Of a stretch of 34,511 nt of DNA, positions 1 to 7,217 are shown piece by piece. Source of the DNA: Kineococcus rubinsiae (GTDB lineage: Bacteria; Actinomycetota; Actinomycetes; Actinomycetales; Kineococcaceae); contig NZ_VWPY01000044.1 in the NCBI RefSeq assembly GCF_011839805.1, positions 1 to 34,511 of the forward strand, in the 5' to 3' direction. The first letter of the stretch is position 1; each line of letters begins with the position of its first letter. A model generated the notes under the pieces. That model had not been told where the DNA came from. It made no database searches and saw only the letters and a list, made by a program, of their open reading frames with translations. The position numbers were made by a program, and so were the translations under genes.

Positions 1-20
1 CCTCGGCCTCGGCCTCCCGC

Positions 21-746
21 GTGGCCGAGCTCGCGGCCCGGCGCGCGGTCCGCCGCAGCTGGCGGCCGGGCCCGCGCACGGTCGCCGGCGCCGCGGCGCT
101 CGTGCTGCTCGCCGTGGTCGCGGGGTGGGTGCTGCTCGGCTCGCCGTGGCTGCGGGTCACCGACGTGCGCATCACCGGCACCGAGCGCACGGACGTCGGC
201 GCGGTCCAGGCGATCGTCGACGGCGAGCGGGGGAGCGCGCTGGCGGGCGTGGACGTCTCCGGCCTCGCCGACGAGGTCTCCGCCCTGCCGCTCGTCGCGT
301 CGACGGACGTGGTCCGCTCCTGGCCCTCGACGCTGCTCGTCCGCGTGCACGAGCGGGAGGCGGTCGCGGCCGTCCCCGTCACCTCCGGCGGCGTGGACCT
401 CGTCGACGACCGGGGGACCGTCCTCGTGCACGCCGGGACGGCCCCGCCCGGGGTGCCGCTCGTGAGCGTCGACGTCGACGCCGCGGGCCCCGACGCCCTG
501 CTCGCCGCGCTCGCCGTCAACGGTGCGCTGCCGACCGAGCTGCGCGCGCGGGTGACCGCCATCTCCGCGACGTCGCCCGAGGCCGTGCGGCTGCAGCTCA
601 CCGACGGCCCCGAGGTCGTCTGGGGCGGCGTCGACCGGCCGCAGCGCAAGGCCGAGGTGCTCGAGCGGCTGCTGTCCGACCCCGAGGTCGCGCAGGCGCA
701 GCGCGTGGACGTCTCGGCCCCCGACGCGGCGGCCGTCGCCTCCTGA
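21..746 (+). CDS. ftsQ: Cell division protein FtsQ (POTRA domain), start uncertain
   Basis: FtsQ/DivIB is a bitopic membrane protein of the divisome that links the FtsB-FtsL complex to septal wall synthesis. The 241-residue reading has a basic N-terminus, one membrane segment at about residues 20-40, then an external POTRA-like domain (about 45-115, beginning LRVTDVRITG) and the FtsQ beta domain. It lies directly upstream of ftsZ, as in other actinobacteria. The frame is open to the left edge of the window, so the GTG at 21 is only the first visible start; the true start may lie upstream and add cytoplasmic residues. The identity rests on topology, the POTRA pattern and the position before ftsZ. 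Confidence 0.9.
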   Translation: MAELAARRAVRRSWRPGPRTVAGAAALVLLAVVAGWVLLGSPWLRVTDVRITGTERTDVGAVQAIVDGERGSALAGVDVSGLADEVSALPLVASTDVVRSWPSTLLVRVHEREAVAAVPVTSGGVDLVDDRGTVLVHAGTAPPGVPLVSVDVDAAGPDALLAALAVNGALPTELRARVTAISATSPEAVRLQLTDGPEVVWGGVDRPQRKAEVLERLLSDPEVAQAQRVDVSAPDAAAVAS

Positions 747-889
747 CGTCGCGCTGCCGTCTCACCCGGACGGCGGTCGGTTCCGGGCCCCGGATGTGCC
801 CTGGGCCACTCCCGGGGCGGTTCTCGTTCCCGCAGCACGGCTTTTCGGGCCTCCGGCCACCATCCGAGCGCGACACGCCGCGCCGTCAG

Positions 890-965
890 TTGCACCGCAC
901 CCGTGCGGCTCCCTACCGTCACCACGACAGGAAATGACATAACGTTAACCCTCTACCTGAGGGTG
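890..965 (+). promoter_or_regulatory. ftsZ upstream promoter/regulatory region with inverted repeat
   Basis: The 286-base gap between ftsQ and ftsZ holds no gene. A candidate promoter is TTGCAC (890-895), an 18-base spacer and TACCGT (914-919). Downstream, an AT-richer patch reads ACATAACGTTAACC (937-950) and runs into a perfect 6-base inverted repeat, ACCCTC (948-953) and GAGGGT (959-964), with a 5-base loop. From memory, actinobacterial ftsZ genes often carry a similar TAACCCT...AGGGTT element. The promoter boxes are inference; the repeat is seen directly. Confidence 0.5.
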
Positions 966-1032
966 AGCGTCTGCGGGTGAGGCTCCGGCCGGAGCCCGCA
1001 AGCATCGGCGAAAGAGGCGAGAGGCACTCGAC

Positions 1033-2418
1033 GTGGCAGCTCCGCAGAACTACCTAGCGGTCATCAAGGTCGTCGGCGTCGGCGGCGGCGGGGTGAACGC
1101 GGTCAACCGGATGATCGAGGTCGGCCTCAAGGGCGTCGAGTTCATCGCCGTCAACACCGACGCGCAGGCGCTGCTCATGAGCGACGCCGACGTCAAGCTC
1201 GACGTCGGCCGCGAGCTCACGCGCGGCCTCGGCGCCGGCGCGGACCCCGAGGTCGGCCGCAAGGCCGCCGAGGACCACGCCGAGGAGATCGAGGAGGTGC
1301 TCAAGGGCGCCGACATGGTCTTCGTCACCGCCGGCGAGGGCGGCGGCACCGGCACCGGTGGTGCGCCCGTCGTCGCGCGCATCGCCCGCTCCCTGGGCGC
1401 CCTGACCATCGGCGTCGTGACGCGCCCCTTCACCTTCGAGGGCCGCCGTCGCGCGAACTCGGCGGAGTCGGGCATCAGCGAGCTGCGCGACGAGGTCGAC
1501 ACCCTCATCGTCATCCCGAACGACCGGCTGCTGTCCATCAGCGACAAGCAGGTCAGCATCCTCGACGCGTTCCGCTCCGCGGACCAGGTCCTGCTGTCCG
1601 GCGTCCAGGGCATCACCGACCTCATCACCACCCCGGGGCTCATCAACCTCGACTTCGCCGACGTGAAGTCGGTCATGCAGGGCGCCGGCAGCGCCCTCAT
1701 GGGCATCGGCTCCGCCCGCGGCGACGACCGCGCGGTGCAGGCCGCCGAGAGCGCCATCAGCTCCCCGCTGCTCGAGGCGAGCATCGACGGCGCCCACGGC
1801 GTGCTGCTGTCGATCCAGGGCGGCTCCGACCTCGGTCTGTACGAGATCAACGAGGCCGCGCGCCTGGTCCAGGAGGCCGCGCACCCCGAGGCCAACATCA
1901 TCTTCGGCGCCGTCATCGACGACGCCCTGGGCGACGAGGTCCGCGTCACCGTCATCGCCGCGGGCTTCGACTCCGGCACCCCGGTGCGTCGCCGCGACGA
2001 GCGGGCGGTGGGCCAGGTCTCCGGCCGCGCCTCCGGCAGCGCGGTCCCGCCGACGCGCCAGGCGCGCCCCGAGCCGTACTTCGCGCCGTCGGTGCCCCAG
2101 GCCCCGCAGCCGCAGCAGCCGCCGGTCCAGCAGCAGCCGGCCCAGCAGCAGCCGCAGTACGCGCCGGCGCAGCAGCAGTACGCCCCGTCGCAGCAGTACG
2201 CGCCGTCCGCCGCCCCGCAGCAGGCGGCGCAGCAGCAGGCTCCGCAGCAGCAGGCCCCGCAGCAGCCCGTGGCGCCGGCGCCGCACGTGGTCCCGGGTGA
2301 GGACCCGGTCCAGGTGCCGCGCGTCATCGAGCTTCCGCAGGACAACGTCGGCGCCCGCCGCACCCCCCGGGCGAAGCCCGAGGAGGACGACCTGGACGTC
2401 CCGGACTTCCTGAAGTAG
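1033..2418 (+). CDS. ftsZ: Cell division protein FtsZ with long Q/P-rich linker
   Basis: FtsZ is the tubulin-like GTPase that forms the cytokinetic ring. The 461-residue product has the N-terminal GTP-binding core ([12 protein letters not shown] near residue 14), the tubulin signature GGGTGTG (about 103-109) and the T7 catalytic loop NLDFADVK (205-212). The core ends near residue 320. It is followed by a low-complexity linker of roughly 110 residues rich in Q, P and A, and a conserved C-terminal peptide ending DLDVPDFLK that binds partners such as SepF. The GTG start is chosen because [15 protein letters not shown] is a typical actinobacterial N-terminus and a purine-rich stretch (AGAGGC) lies just upstream. 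The linker is longer and more glutamine-rich than in many relatives. Confidence 0.98.
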   Translation: MAAPQNYLAVIKVVGVGGGGVNAVNRMIEVGLKGVEFIAVNTDAQALLMSDADVKLDVGRELTRGLGAGADPEVGRKAAEDHAEEIEEVLKGADMVFVTAGEGGGTGTGGAPVVARIARSLGALTIGVVTRPFTFEGRRRANSAESGISELRDEVDTLIVIPNDRLLSISDKQVSILDAFRSADQVLLSGVQGITDLITTPGLINLDFADVKSVMQGAGSALMGIGSARGDDRAVQAAESAISSPLLEASIDGAHGVLLSIQGGSDLGLYEINEAARLVQEAAHPEANIIFGAVIDDALGDEVRVTVIAAGFDSGTPVRRRDERAVGQVSGRASGSAVPPTRQARPEPYFAPSVPQAPQPQQPPVQQQPAQQQPQYAPAQQQYAPSQQYAPSAAPQQAAQQQAPQQQAPQQPVAPAPHVVPGEDPVQVPRVIELPQDNVGARRTPRAKPEEDDLDVPDFLK

Positions 2419-2452
2419 TCCGCACCCCTGCGACGAACGGGATCCCCTCAGC

Positions 2453-3175
2453 GTGCTGAGCACCGTCCCCCTCCTGGACGCCGCCCTCCCGGGCGGCGTC
2501 CAGGCTGGTTTCACCACCCGTGCCGGTGGGCGCGGGAGCGCGCCCTACGACGGCCTCAACCTCGGTGACCACGTCGGCGACGACCCGGCCGCCGTCGCCG
2601 TCCACCGCGAGGCGCTGCGCGCCGCCGTCGGAGCCGACGCCCTCGTCGTGGCGCGCCAGGTGCACGGCGCCGACGTCGTGCGCGTGACGGGCGTGCCCGC
2701 CGAGGTGCCCGTCGCCGACGCGCTCGTCACGGACGTCCCCGGGCTCGCGCTCGCCGTCCTCGTCGCCGACTGCGTCCCCGTCCTCCTGGCCGACGCCCGC
2801 GCCGGCCTGGTCGCCGTCGCCCACGCCGGGCGCCCGGGCCTCGTGGCCGGGGTCGTGCCCGCCGTCGTGGCCGCGCTGCGCGACCTCGGCGCCCGCGACC
2901 TCACCGCAGCCCTCGGTCCCTCGATCTGCGGCGCCTGCTACGAGGTGCCGCCGGCGATGGCCGACGACGTCGCGGCCCGCGTCCCCGCGGCGCGCTCCAC
3001 CACGTCGTGGGGCACGAGCGCCGTCGACGTCCCCGCCGGGGTCCTCGCCCAGCTCACCGAGGCCGGCGTCCCCGCGGCGCGCGTCAGCCGCTGCACGGCC
3101 GAGCGCGACGACCTCTTCTCCTACCGCCGCGAGGGCCGCACGGGCCGCAGCGCCGGTGTCGTCGTGCTCCGGTGA
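2453..3175 (+). CDS. pgeF: PgeF/YfiH (DUF152) multicopper-oxidase-fold protein
   Basis: This family (YlmD, YfiH, LACC1) was annotated as polyphenol oxidase or laccase. Members are now linked to purine nucleoside phosphorylase/deaminase activity and, in E. coli, to correction of peptidoglycan stem-peptide errors. The 240 residues show the metal-site signatures: H71 in RQVHGAD, C107 in VADCVP and H124 in VAHAGRPG, plus LGPSICGACYEV. The usual HAGWRG reads HAGRPG here. The GTG start lies 34 bases after ftsZ, and the stop overlaps the next start in GTGA, so it is probably cotranscribed and translationally coupled with yggS. The ftsZ-ylmD-ylmE order matches many Gram-positive division clusters. 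Confidence 0.92.
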   Translation: MLSTVPLLDAALPGGVQAGFTTRAGGRGSAPYDGLNLGDHVGDDPAAVAVHREALRAAVGADALVVARQVHGADVVRVTGVPAEVPVADALVTDVPGLALAVLVADCVPVLLADARAGLVAVAHAGRPGLVAGVVPAVVAALRDLGARDLTAALGPSICGACYEVPPAMADDVAARVPAARSTTSWGTSAVDVPAGVLAQLTEAGVPAARVSRCTAERDDLFSYRREGRTGRSAGVVVLR

Positions 3176-3933
3176 GCGGCGCCCCCGTCGACCCGGCCCC
3201 CACCGACCCGGCCCCCGGCGACCGGTCCGCGCAGCTGGGCCCGGCCCTCCAGGCCGTCCGCGAGCGCGTGACCGCCGCGGCCGCGGAGGCCGGTCGCGAC
3301 CCCGGCGAGCTGACGCTCGTCGCCGTGACCAAGTTCTTCCCCGCTGCCGACGTCCGGGCGCTGGCGCGTCTCGGCGTGGGCGACGTGGGGGAGAGCCGCG
3401 ACCAGGAGGCCGCCGCCAAGGCCGCGGAGGTGGCGCAGGACGGCGTCGCCCTGCGCTGGCACTTCATCGGCCAGGTGCAGTCGAACAAGGCGCGCTCGGT
3501 GGCCGCCTACTGCGACGTCGTGCACAGCGTCGACCGCGCGAAGGTGGCGACCGCGCTGGACCGCGGCGCGGGTGAGCACGGCCGCCGCGTCGGCTGCTTC
3601 GTCCAGGTCGACCTCGCCCCGGCCCTCGGCGAGGGCGCCGACCCCGCCCGCGGCGGCGTCGCCCCGGACGGGATCGCCGCCGTCGCCGAGGCCGTCGCGG
3701 GCGGCGAGCACCTCGACCTCCTCGGCCTCATGGCCGTGGCCCCGCGCGAGGAGGACCCGGCACGCGCCTTCGCGGTGCTCGCCGACCTGGCCGCGCGGCT
3801 GCGCCGCGACCACCCCGGGGCCGTGCACCTCTCGGCCGGGATGAGCGGCGACCTGGAGCAGGCGGTGGCCGCCGGGGCGACACACCTGCGTGTCGGCGGC
3901 GCGATCCTGGGTCCGCGACCCGCCCCGCGGTAA
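3172..3933 (+). CDS. yggS: YggS/YlmE pyridoxal-5'-phosphate homeostasis protein
   Basis: YggS (YBL036C/PLPBP family) is a single-domain TIM-barrel protein that binds PLP and maintains vitamin B6 balance; it has no firmly established catalytic activity. The 253-residue product has the PLP-binding lysine at K54 (VTKFFP), the HFIGQVQSNKAR motif, and a C-terminal phosphate-binding region reading SAGMSGDLEQAV...HLRVGGAILG. The GTG at 3172 overlaps the pgeF stop in the sequence GTGA, the expected coupled start. A longer reading in this frame begins at 3007 but would lie inside pgeF and add about 55 arginine-rich residues absent from the family, so it is rejected. The first ~15 residues are a D/P/T-rich extension. 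Confidence 0.95.
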   Translation: MSGAPVDPAPTDPAPGDRSAQLGPALQAVRERVTAAAAEAGRDPGELTLVAVTKFFPAADVRALARLGVGDVGESRDQEAAAKAAEVAQDGVALRWHFIGQVQSNKARSVAAYCDVVHSVDRAKVATALDRGAGEHGRRVGCFVQVDLAPALGEGADPARGGVAPDGIAAVAEAVAGGEHLDLLGLMAVAPREEDPARAFAVLADLAARLRRDHPGAVHLSAGMSGDLEQAVAAGATHLRVGGAILGPRPAPR

Positions 3934-4017
3934 CGTCCGAGGCGTTCGCCCTGCGGGTGCCGCTGCTTCGGCGCCCGTCTTCCGCACCACCGACCTGACG
4001 ACCTCGAGGAGCCTGCG

Positions 4018-4548
4018 ATGGCCGGCGCGCTGCGCAATGCGATGGTCTACCTCGGCCTGGCCGAGGACGACCGCTACGCCGAGGACGGCAGCGACGAGCA
4101 CGTCCAGCGGGAGACGCCGTCCCGCGTCCGCGTGGAGACGGTGCGCGAGCAGCGCTCCGCGCCCGAACCCGTGGCGGCCCCCGAGCGCCGTCCGGAGACC
4201 ACCGGTCAGGTGACCCCGATCAGGAGGCAGGTGGCCCACGTGGTGCCCCAGGTCAGCAGTTCCGAACTGCACCGGATCACGACGATCCACCCCCGCACCT
4301 ACAACGAGGCCAAGACCATCGGTGAGAGCTTCCGCGAGGGCATCCCGGTGATCATGAACCTCACGGACATGGACGACTCGGACGCCAAGCGCCTGGTCGA
4401 CTTCTCCGCCGGGCTCGTCTTCGGGCTGCACGGGGCCATCGAGCGCGTCACCAACAAGGTCTTCCTCCTATCGCCGCAGAACGTCGAGGTGGCGACCCAG
4501 GAGGAGGAGCGGCCGGTCGAGCAGCGGACCTTCTTCAACCAGTCGTGA
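4018..4548 (+). CDS. sepF: Cell division protein SepF
   Basis: SepF binds the FtsZ C-terminal peptide and the membrane and is the main FtsZ membrane tether in actinobacteria lacking FtsA. The 176 residues begin with a short membrane-targeting helix (MAGALRNAMVYLGL), continue through a charged, disordered stretch (about 20-80), and end in the compact SepF domain (about 84-157; RITTIHPRTYNEAK, GIPVIMNLTDMDD, DFSAGLVFGLHG). GAGGAG just upstream of the ATG is a good ribosome binding site. The 84-base gap after yggS starts with TAACGT, which overlaps the yggS stop and could act as a -10 box. Confidence 0.97.
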   Translation: MAGALRNAMVYLGLAEDDRYAEDGSDEHVQRETPSRVRVETVREQRSAPEPVAAPERRPETTGQVTPIRRQVAHVVPQVSSSELHRITTIHPRTYNEAKTIGESFREGIPVIMNLTDMDDSDAKRLVDFSAGLVFGLHGAIERVTNKVFLLSPQNVEVATQEEERPVEQRTFFNQS

Positions 4549-4550
4549 CG

Positions 4551-4566
4551 GGCCCCCGCGGGGGCC
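4551..4566 (+). terminator. Perfect 16-base palindrome after sepF
   Basis: GGCCCCCG followed directly by CGGGGGCC, three bases after the sepF stop. There is no T tract, which is usual for actinobacterial hairpin terminators. Being a perfect palindrome, the RNA would form a stem with a tight loop. Its role in termination or attenuation before ylmG is inferred. Confidence 0.5.
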
Positions 4567-4617
4567 TCGCCGCGCCGGGTGGTCCCCGCCGGTCCGCGCG
4601 TCAGGCAGGATGAGGCG

Positions 4618-4914
4618 ATGTCGACCCTGTTCTCCCTGCTCGAGCTCCTGGTGCTGCTGTTCTTCCTCTGCCTCATCGGGCGCCTCGTGCTGGACTGGGT
4701 GCAGGCGCTGGCCCGCGAGTGGCGCCCCCGCGGGCCGGTCCTCGTGATCGCCGAGGGGCTCTACACCGTCACCGACCCGCCGCTGAAGGTGCTGCGCAAG
4801 GTCCTGCCGCCGCTGCGCCTCGGCGCCGTACAGCTGGACCTCGCCTTCCTCGTGCTCGCGATCCTCTGCTCGGTGCTGCTGTCGGTCTTCGGCCGGCTCT
4901 CCGCCGGGGCCTGA
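4618..4914 (+). CDS. YggT/YlmG family membrane protein
   Basis: The 98-residue product is a small membrane protein with two hydrophobic hairpin segments (about 5-25 and 75-95), separated by the conserved loop YTVTDPPLKVLRKVLPPLRLGAVQLDL. That P-x-L-x3-R-x2-P-P pattern is diagnostic for YggT. The family sits beside sepF and divIVA in Gram-positive division clusters and has been linked to osmotic tolerance and, in plastids, nucleoid or thylakoid organisation; its biochemical role is not known. The ATG at 4618 is preferred over an in-frame start at 4579 because it gives the normal family N-terminus and has AGGCAGGA upstream. Confidence 0.92.
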   Translation: MSTLFSLLELLVLLFFLCLIGRLVLDWVQALAREWRPRGPVLVIAEGLYTVTDPPLKVLRKVLPPLRLGAVQLDLAFLVLAILCSVLLSVFGRLSAGA

Positions 4915-4962
4915 GCCGCACACCCCCCTCCGTGCCGGCCCCGCCGGCGCAGTGCCCGTCCC

Positions 4963-4984
4963 GCCCGCGAACCCCGTCGCGGGC
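4963..4984 (+). terminator. Hairpin terminator after ylmG
   Basis: GCCCGCGA (4963-4970), 6-base loop, TCGCGGGC (4977-4984): a perfect 8-base stem about 50 bases after the ylmG stop. It separates the ftsZ-ylmG group from divIVA. A -10-like TACGGT at 5025-5030 just downstream could start divIVA transcription, although no convincing -35 box is visible. Confidence 0.55.
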
Positions 4985-5080
4985 ACCCGTCCCGGCTGCT
5001 CCGCCGGCGCCAGGACCCCTCCGCTACGGTGGCTCCGGGTGCCGACCGGAGGGGCCGGCCAGCAGCAGAGGTGACCGAGG

Positions 5081-5716
5081 ATGCCGCTCACTCCCGAAGA
5101 CGTCGTCAGCAAGCGCTTCAACCCCACGCGGGTGCGCGAGGGGTACGCCCAGGACGAGGTCGACGACTTCCTCGACGAGGTGGTCGCCGAGCTGCGCCGC
5201 CTGACGTCCGAGAACGACGATCTCCGCGCCGAGCTCGCGCAGGCCCAGCACCGCGTGGGGGAGCTCACCCGCGCCGCCTCGGCCGCCGACTCCGCCGCCC
5301 CGGTGGACTTCGCCAAGGCCGAGCCGGTCGCCGCGCCGGAGCCCGAGCCCGTCGCCGCGCCGGAGCCGGTCGCGGCGCCCGCCGCGGCCGAGAGCCCCGC
5401 CGACCAGGCCGCCGGCGTGATCGCCCTGGCGCAGCGCCTGCACGACGAGTACGTCCGCGACGGCGAGGCCCAGCGCGAGAGCCTCGTGGCCGGGGCCCAG
5501 GCCGAGGCCGCCCGCCTCGTCGCCGAGGCCGAGCAGCGCCGCGACGTGACGCTCGGCGAGCTGGACACGCGACGCCTGCAGCTGGAGGAGACGATCCGCG
5601 GGCTGCGCGGGCGCGAGGTCGACTACCGCGAGCAGCTCGAGCGCTTCATCGCCGCCCAGCTCGACCAGCTGAAGAGCACCGAGCGCATCGTCCCCGACGA
5701 CGTGGCCGCCGTCTGA
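5081..5716 (+). CDS. divIVA: DivIVA / Wag31 polar growth protein
   Basis: DivIVA (Wag31/Ag84) is a coiled-coil scaffold that recognises negatively curved membrane at poles and septa and directs apical wall synthesis in actinobacteria. The 211 residues start with the DivIVA membrane-binding domain (MPLTPEDVVSKRFNPTRVREGYAQDEVDDFLDEV is represented by TPEDVVSKRF and GYAQDEVDDFLDEV, about 3-36), followed by a first coiled coil (37-65), a repetitive VAAPEPE-type linker (about 80-107), and a second coiled coil (110-195). The ATG is preceded by GAGG. Position after sepF-ylmG is canonical. It is shorter than many polar-growth homologues, mainly because of a compact linker. Confidence 0.96.
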   Translation: MPLTPEDVVSKRFNPTRVREGYAQDEVDDFLDEVVAELRRLTSENDDLRAELAQAQHRVGELTRAASAADSAAPVDFAKAEPVAAPEPEPVAAPEPVAAPAAAESPADQAAGVIALAQRLHDEYVRDGEAQRESLVAGAQAEAARLVAEAEQRRDVTLGELDTRRLQLEETIRGLRGREVDYREQLERFIAAQLDQLKSTERIVPDDVAAV

Positions 5717-5750
5717 CCCGACGCTCCCTCGCCGGCCCCGGCCGGTCCCG

Positions 5751-5781
5751 AACGCCGTCGCCCCTCCGGGGCGGCGGCGTT
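5751..5781 (+). terminator. Strong hairpin terminator after divIVA
   Basis: AACGCCGTCGCCCC (5751-5764) pairs with GGGGCGGCGGCGTT (5768-5781) in a 14-base stem with one G-U wobble and a 3-base loop, 34 bases after the divIVA stop. There is no T run, but the stem is among the strongest in the window and marks the end of the division cluster. Confidence 0.75.
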
Positions 5782-5831
5782 CTGCGTGGTGGCTGCGCCC
5801 GACCTCCGTGTGGGTGACTTGGCGTTTCCGC

Positions 5832-5861
5832 TTGCTCACAGTGCGTGAGATTGCCTACGGT
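5832..5861 (+). promoter_or_regulatory. Candidate promoter with embedded palindrome, upstream of the TraR/DksA gene
   Basis: TTGCTC (5832-5837), 18-base spacer, TACGGT (5856-5861), 44 bases before the ATG at 5906. The spacer contains the inverted repeat CTCAC-AGTGC-GTGAG (5835-5849), overlapping the -35 box, a typical place for an operator. Boxes are inferred by eye; the palindrome is seen directly. Confidence 0.55.
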
Positions 5862-5905
5862 GACGTGCACGCGGTGCTGGGCCGCGAACCGAGGGGGGCT
5901 CGCTC

Positions 5906-6427
5906 ATGGTGCACGGGGTGTCGGTGGAGGTGGCGTCGGTGGATCCGGCGGTGGTCGCGACCGCGGAGGTGCCGGAGGCGGAGGCGCGGGCGAGGCCCGC
6001 GCGCACCGGCCGGGCGCACCGCGCGGCGGCCGTCGCCGCGCTGCCGGTCAAGGCGTCGGAGGACGCGTGGACGCCGGAGGAGCTGGCCGAGGTCCGCGTC
6101 GAGCTGGAGGCCGAGGTGGCGCGCCTGGGGGGTGAGCTCCTCGCGGCCACCACCGCGTTCTCCTCGCTCGTCGCCAACGGGGGGGAGGGCGCCGGTGACG
6201 ACCAGGTCGACCACGGTGCCGCGACGCTCGGGCGCGAGCAGGAGATGACCATCGCGAACAACGCGCGCGACCTGCTGGAGCAGACGCAGCGCGCCCTGGT
6301 CCGCATGACGTCGGGGGCCTACGGCACGTGCGAGGCGTGCGCGGGCCCGGTGGGCAAGGCCCGGCTGCAGGCCTTCCCGCGGGTCACCCAGTGCGTGGCC
6401 TGCAAGTCGCGGGGCGAGCGGCGCTGA
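5906..6427 (+). CDS. TraR/DksA-type C4 zinc-finger protein
   Basis: The 173-residue product ends in a DksA-like zinc finger with C142-x2-C145 (CEAC) and C163-x2-C166 (CVAC), the pattern of the TraR/DksA family that binds the RNA polymerase secondary channel. Before it lies a helical region (about 55-140, TPEELAEVRVELEAEVARL and ATLGREQEMTIANNARDLLEQ) that should form the coiled-coil arm. The first 50 residues are alanine-rich and probably disordered. Homologues sit between divIVA and lspA in other actinobacteria. Whether it acts with ppGpp, as E. coli DksA does, cannot be told from the sequence. GGGGGG lies upstream of the ATG at a reasonable distance. Confidence 0.9.
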   Translation: MVHGVSVEVASVDPAVVATAEVPEAEARARPARTGRAHRAAAVAALPVKASEDAWTPEELAEVRVELEAEVARLGGELLAATTAFSSLVANGGEGAGDDQVDHGAATLGREQEMTIANNARDLLEQTQRALVRMTSGAYGTCEACAGPVGKARLQAFPRVTQCVACKSRGERR

Positions 6428-6447
6428 CGCCCTCCCCGCGTCCGGTC

Positions 6448-6489
6448 GGCGGACCGCCGCGGTGCCGGCGGCACCGCGGCCGGTCCGCC
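6448..6489 (+). terminator. Long hairpin terminator after the TraR/DksA gene
   Basis: GGCGGACC-G-CCGCGGTGCC (6448-6466) pairs with GGCACCGCGG-C-C-GGTCCGCC (6470-6489) around a 3-base loop, with a single bulged base (6481). The stem is about 19 base pairs. It begins 21 bases after the stop codon and should end transcription before lspA. Confidence 0.75.
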
Positions 6490-6507
6490 GCCGCCCGGGT
6501 GGCGGGC

Positions 6508-6552
6508 GGGCCCAGGCGGTCGGGGCCCAGGCGGTCGGGGCGCAGGCTGTCG
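6508..6552 (+). repeat. Three tandem 15-base repeats upstream of lspA
   Basis: GGGCCCAGGCGGTCG occurs at 6508-6522 and again, identically, at 6523-6537. A third copy with two changes (GGGCGCAGGCTGTCG) follows at 6538-6552. The array ends 35 bases before the lspA start, between the terminator hairpin and the coding region. Copy number could vary by slippage. Function unknown. Confidence 0.9.
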
Positions 6553-6587
6553 GGCCGGGGCGCCCCGCGTGGGAGACTCGGGCCGCC

Positions 6588-7217
6588 ATGGACGACGCTG
6601 CCTCGAACGACCTGACCGCCTCCGACCCGCCCGCGTCACCACCGCCGGCGGGTGCGGCCTCCCCGTCCGCCCGTCGCCGCACGGGCCTGCTCCTCGGCGT
6701 CGCGCTCGTCGCCTACGCCCTGGACCAGGTGACGAAGGTCCTCGCCGTGGCCCGGCTCGAGCCCGGCGTCCAGCAGCCGTTCGTGGGGGAGCTGCTGCAG
6801 TTCCACCTCATCCGCAACCCCGGCGCCGCGTTCAGCCTGGGCACCGGCTCGACCGTCGTCTTCACGGTCGTGCAGAGCGCCGTCGTCGTCGCCGTCCTCG
6901 TGGTGGCGCGCCGCGTGCGCACGCCCGCCTGGGCCGTGGCCCTCGGCCTGCTGCTGGCGGGTGCCGCCGGCAACGTCACCGACCGGTACCTGCGGGCCCC
7001 GGCCGTCGGCCGCGGTCACGTCGTGGACTTCCTCGAGCTCCCGCACTGGCCGATCTTCAACCTGGCCGACTCCAGCGTCGTGGCCGCCGCCGTGCTCATC
7101 GCGGTCCTCGGCTTCCGCGGCACGGGCCTGGACGGCCGCCGCCAGCAGCGCCCCGAGCGCACCGACCGCCCCGCCCGCGGGCGTCGCACCGACCGCACGG
7201 AGGCCACGGATGCCTGA
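6588..7217 (+). CDS. lspA: Lipoprotein signal peptidase (signal peptidase II)
   Basis: LspA is the membrane aspartyl protease that removes signal peptides from diacylglyceryl-modified prolipoproteins. The 209-residue product has four hydrophobic segments and both catalytic motifs: D132 in GNVTDRYL and D161 in FNLADSSV. The family motif DQVTK (about 46-50) and the RNPGAAFS segment (about 80-88) are also present. Substrates in this window include the lipoprotein hydrolase at 20699-21841 and possibly the sortase at 26787-27470. A longer in-frame reading from 6462 would translate the tandem repeat, so the ATG at 6588 is preferred. The end overlaps rluD by 8 bases, indicating a coupled pair. The C-terminal tail is rich in R, T and D. 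Confidence 0.95.
   Translation: MDDAASNDLTASDPPASPPPAGAASPSARRRTGLLLGVALVAYALDQVTKVLAVARLEPGVQQPFVGELLQFHLIRNPGAAFSLGTGSTVVFTVVQSAVVVAVLVVARRVRTPAWAVALGLLLAGAAGNVTDRYLRAPAVGRGHVVDFLELPHWPIFNLADSSVVAAAVLIAVLGFRGTGLDGRRQQRPERTDRPARGRRTDRTEATDA

Noticed and set aside
1054-2517. Minus-strand frames opposite ftsZ, including a cysteine-rich one
   Set aside because: The cysteines come from CTG/CAG repeats of the FtsZ linker read in reverse (GCTGCTG-type). There is no start context and no family pattern.
3007-3933. Longer yggS start at 3007
   Set aside because: It would overlap most of the pgeF 3' end and add arginine-rich residues absent from the family; the GTGA overlap at 3172 fits better.
5906-6427. 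Plasmid or phage TraR gene as evidence of a mobile element
   Set aside because: The product belongs to a chromosomal actinobacterial TraR/DksA group next to lspA; no other mobile-element gene is present.
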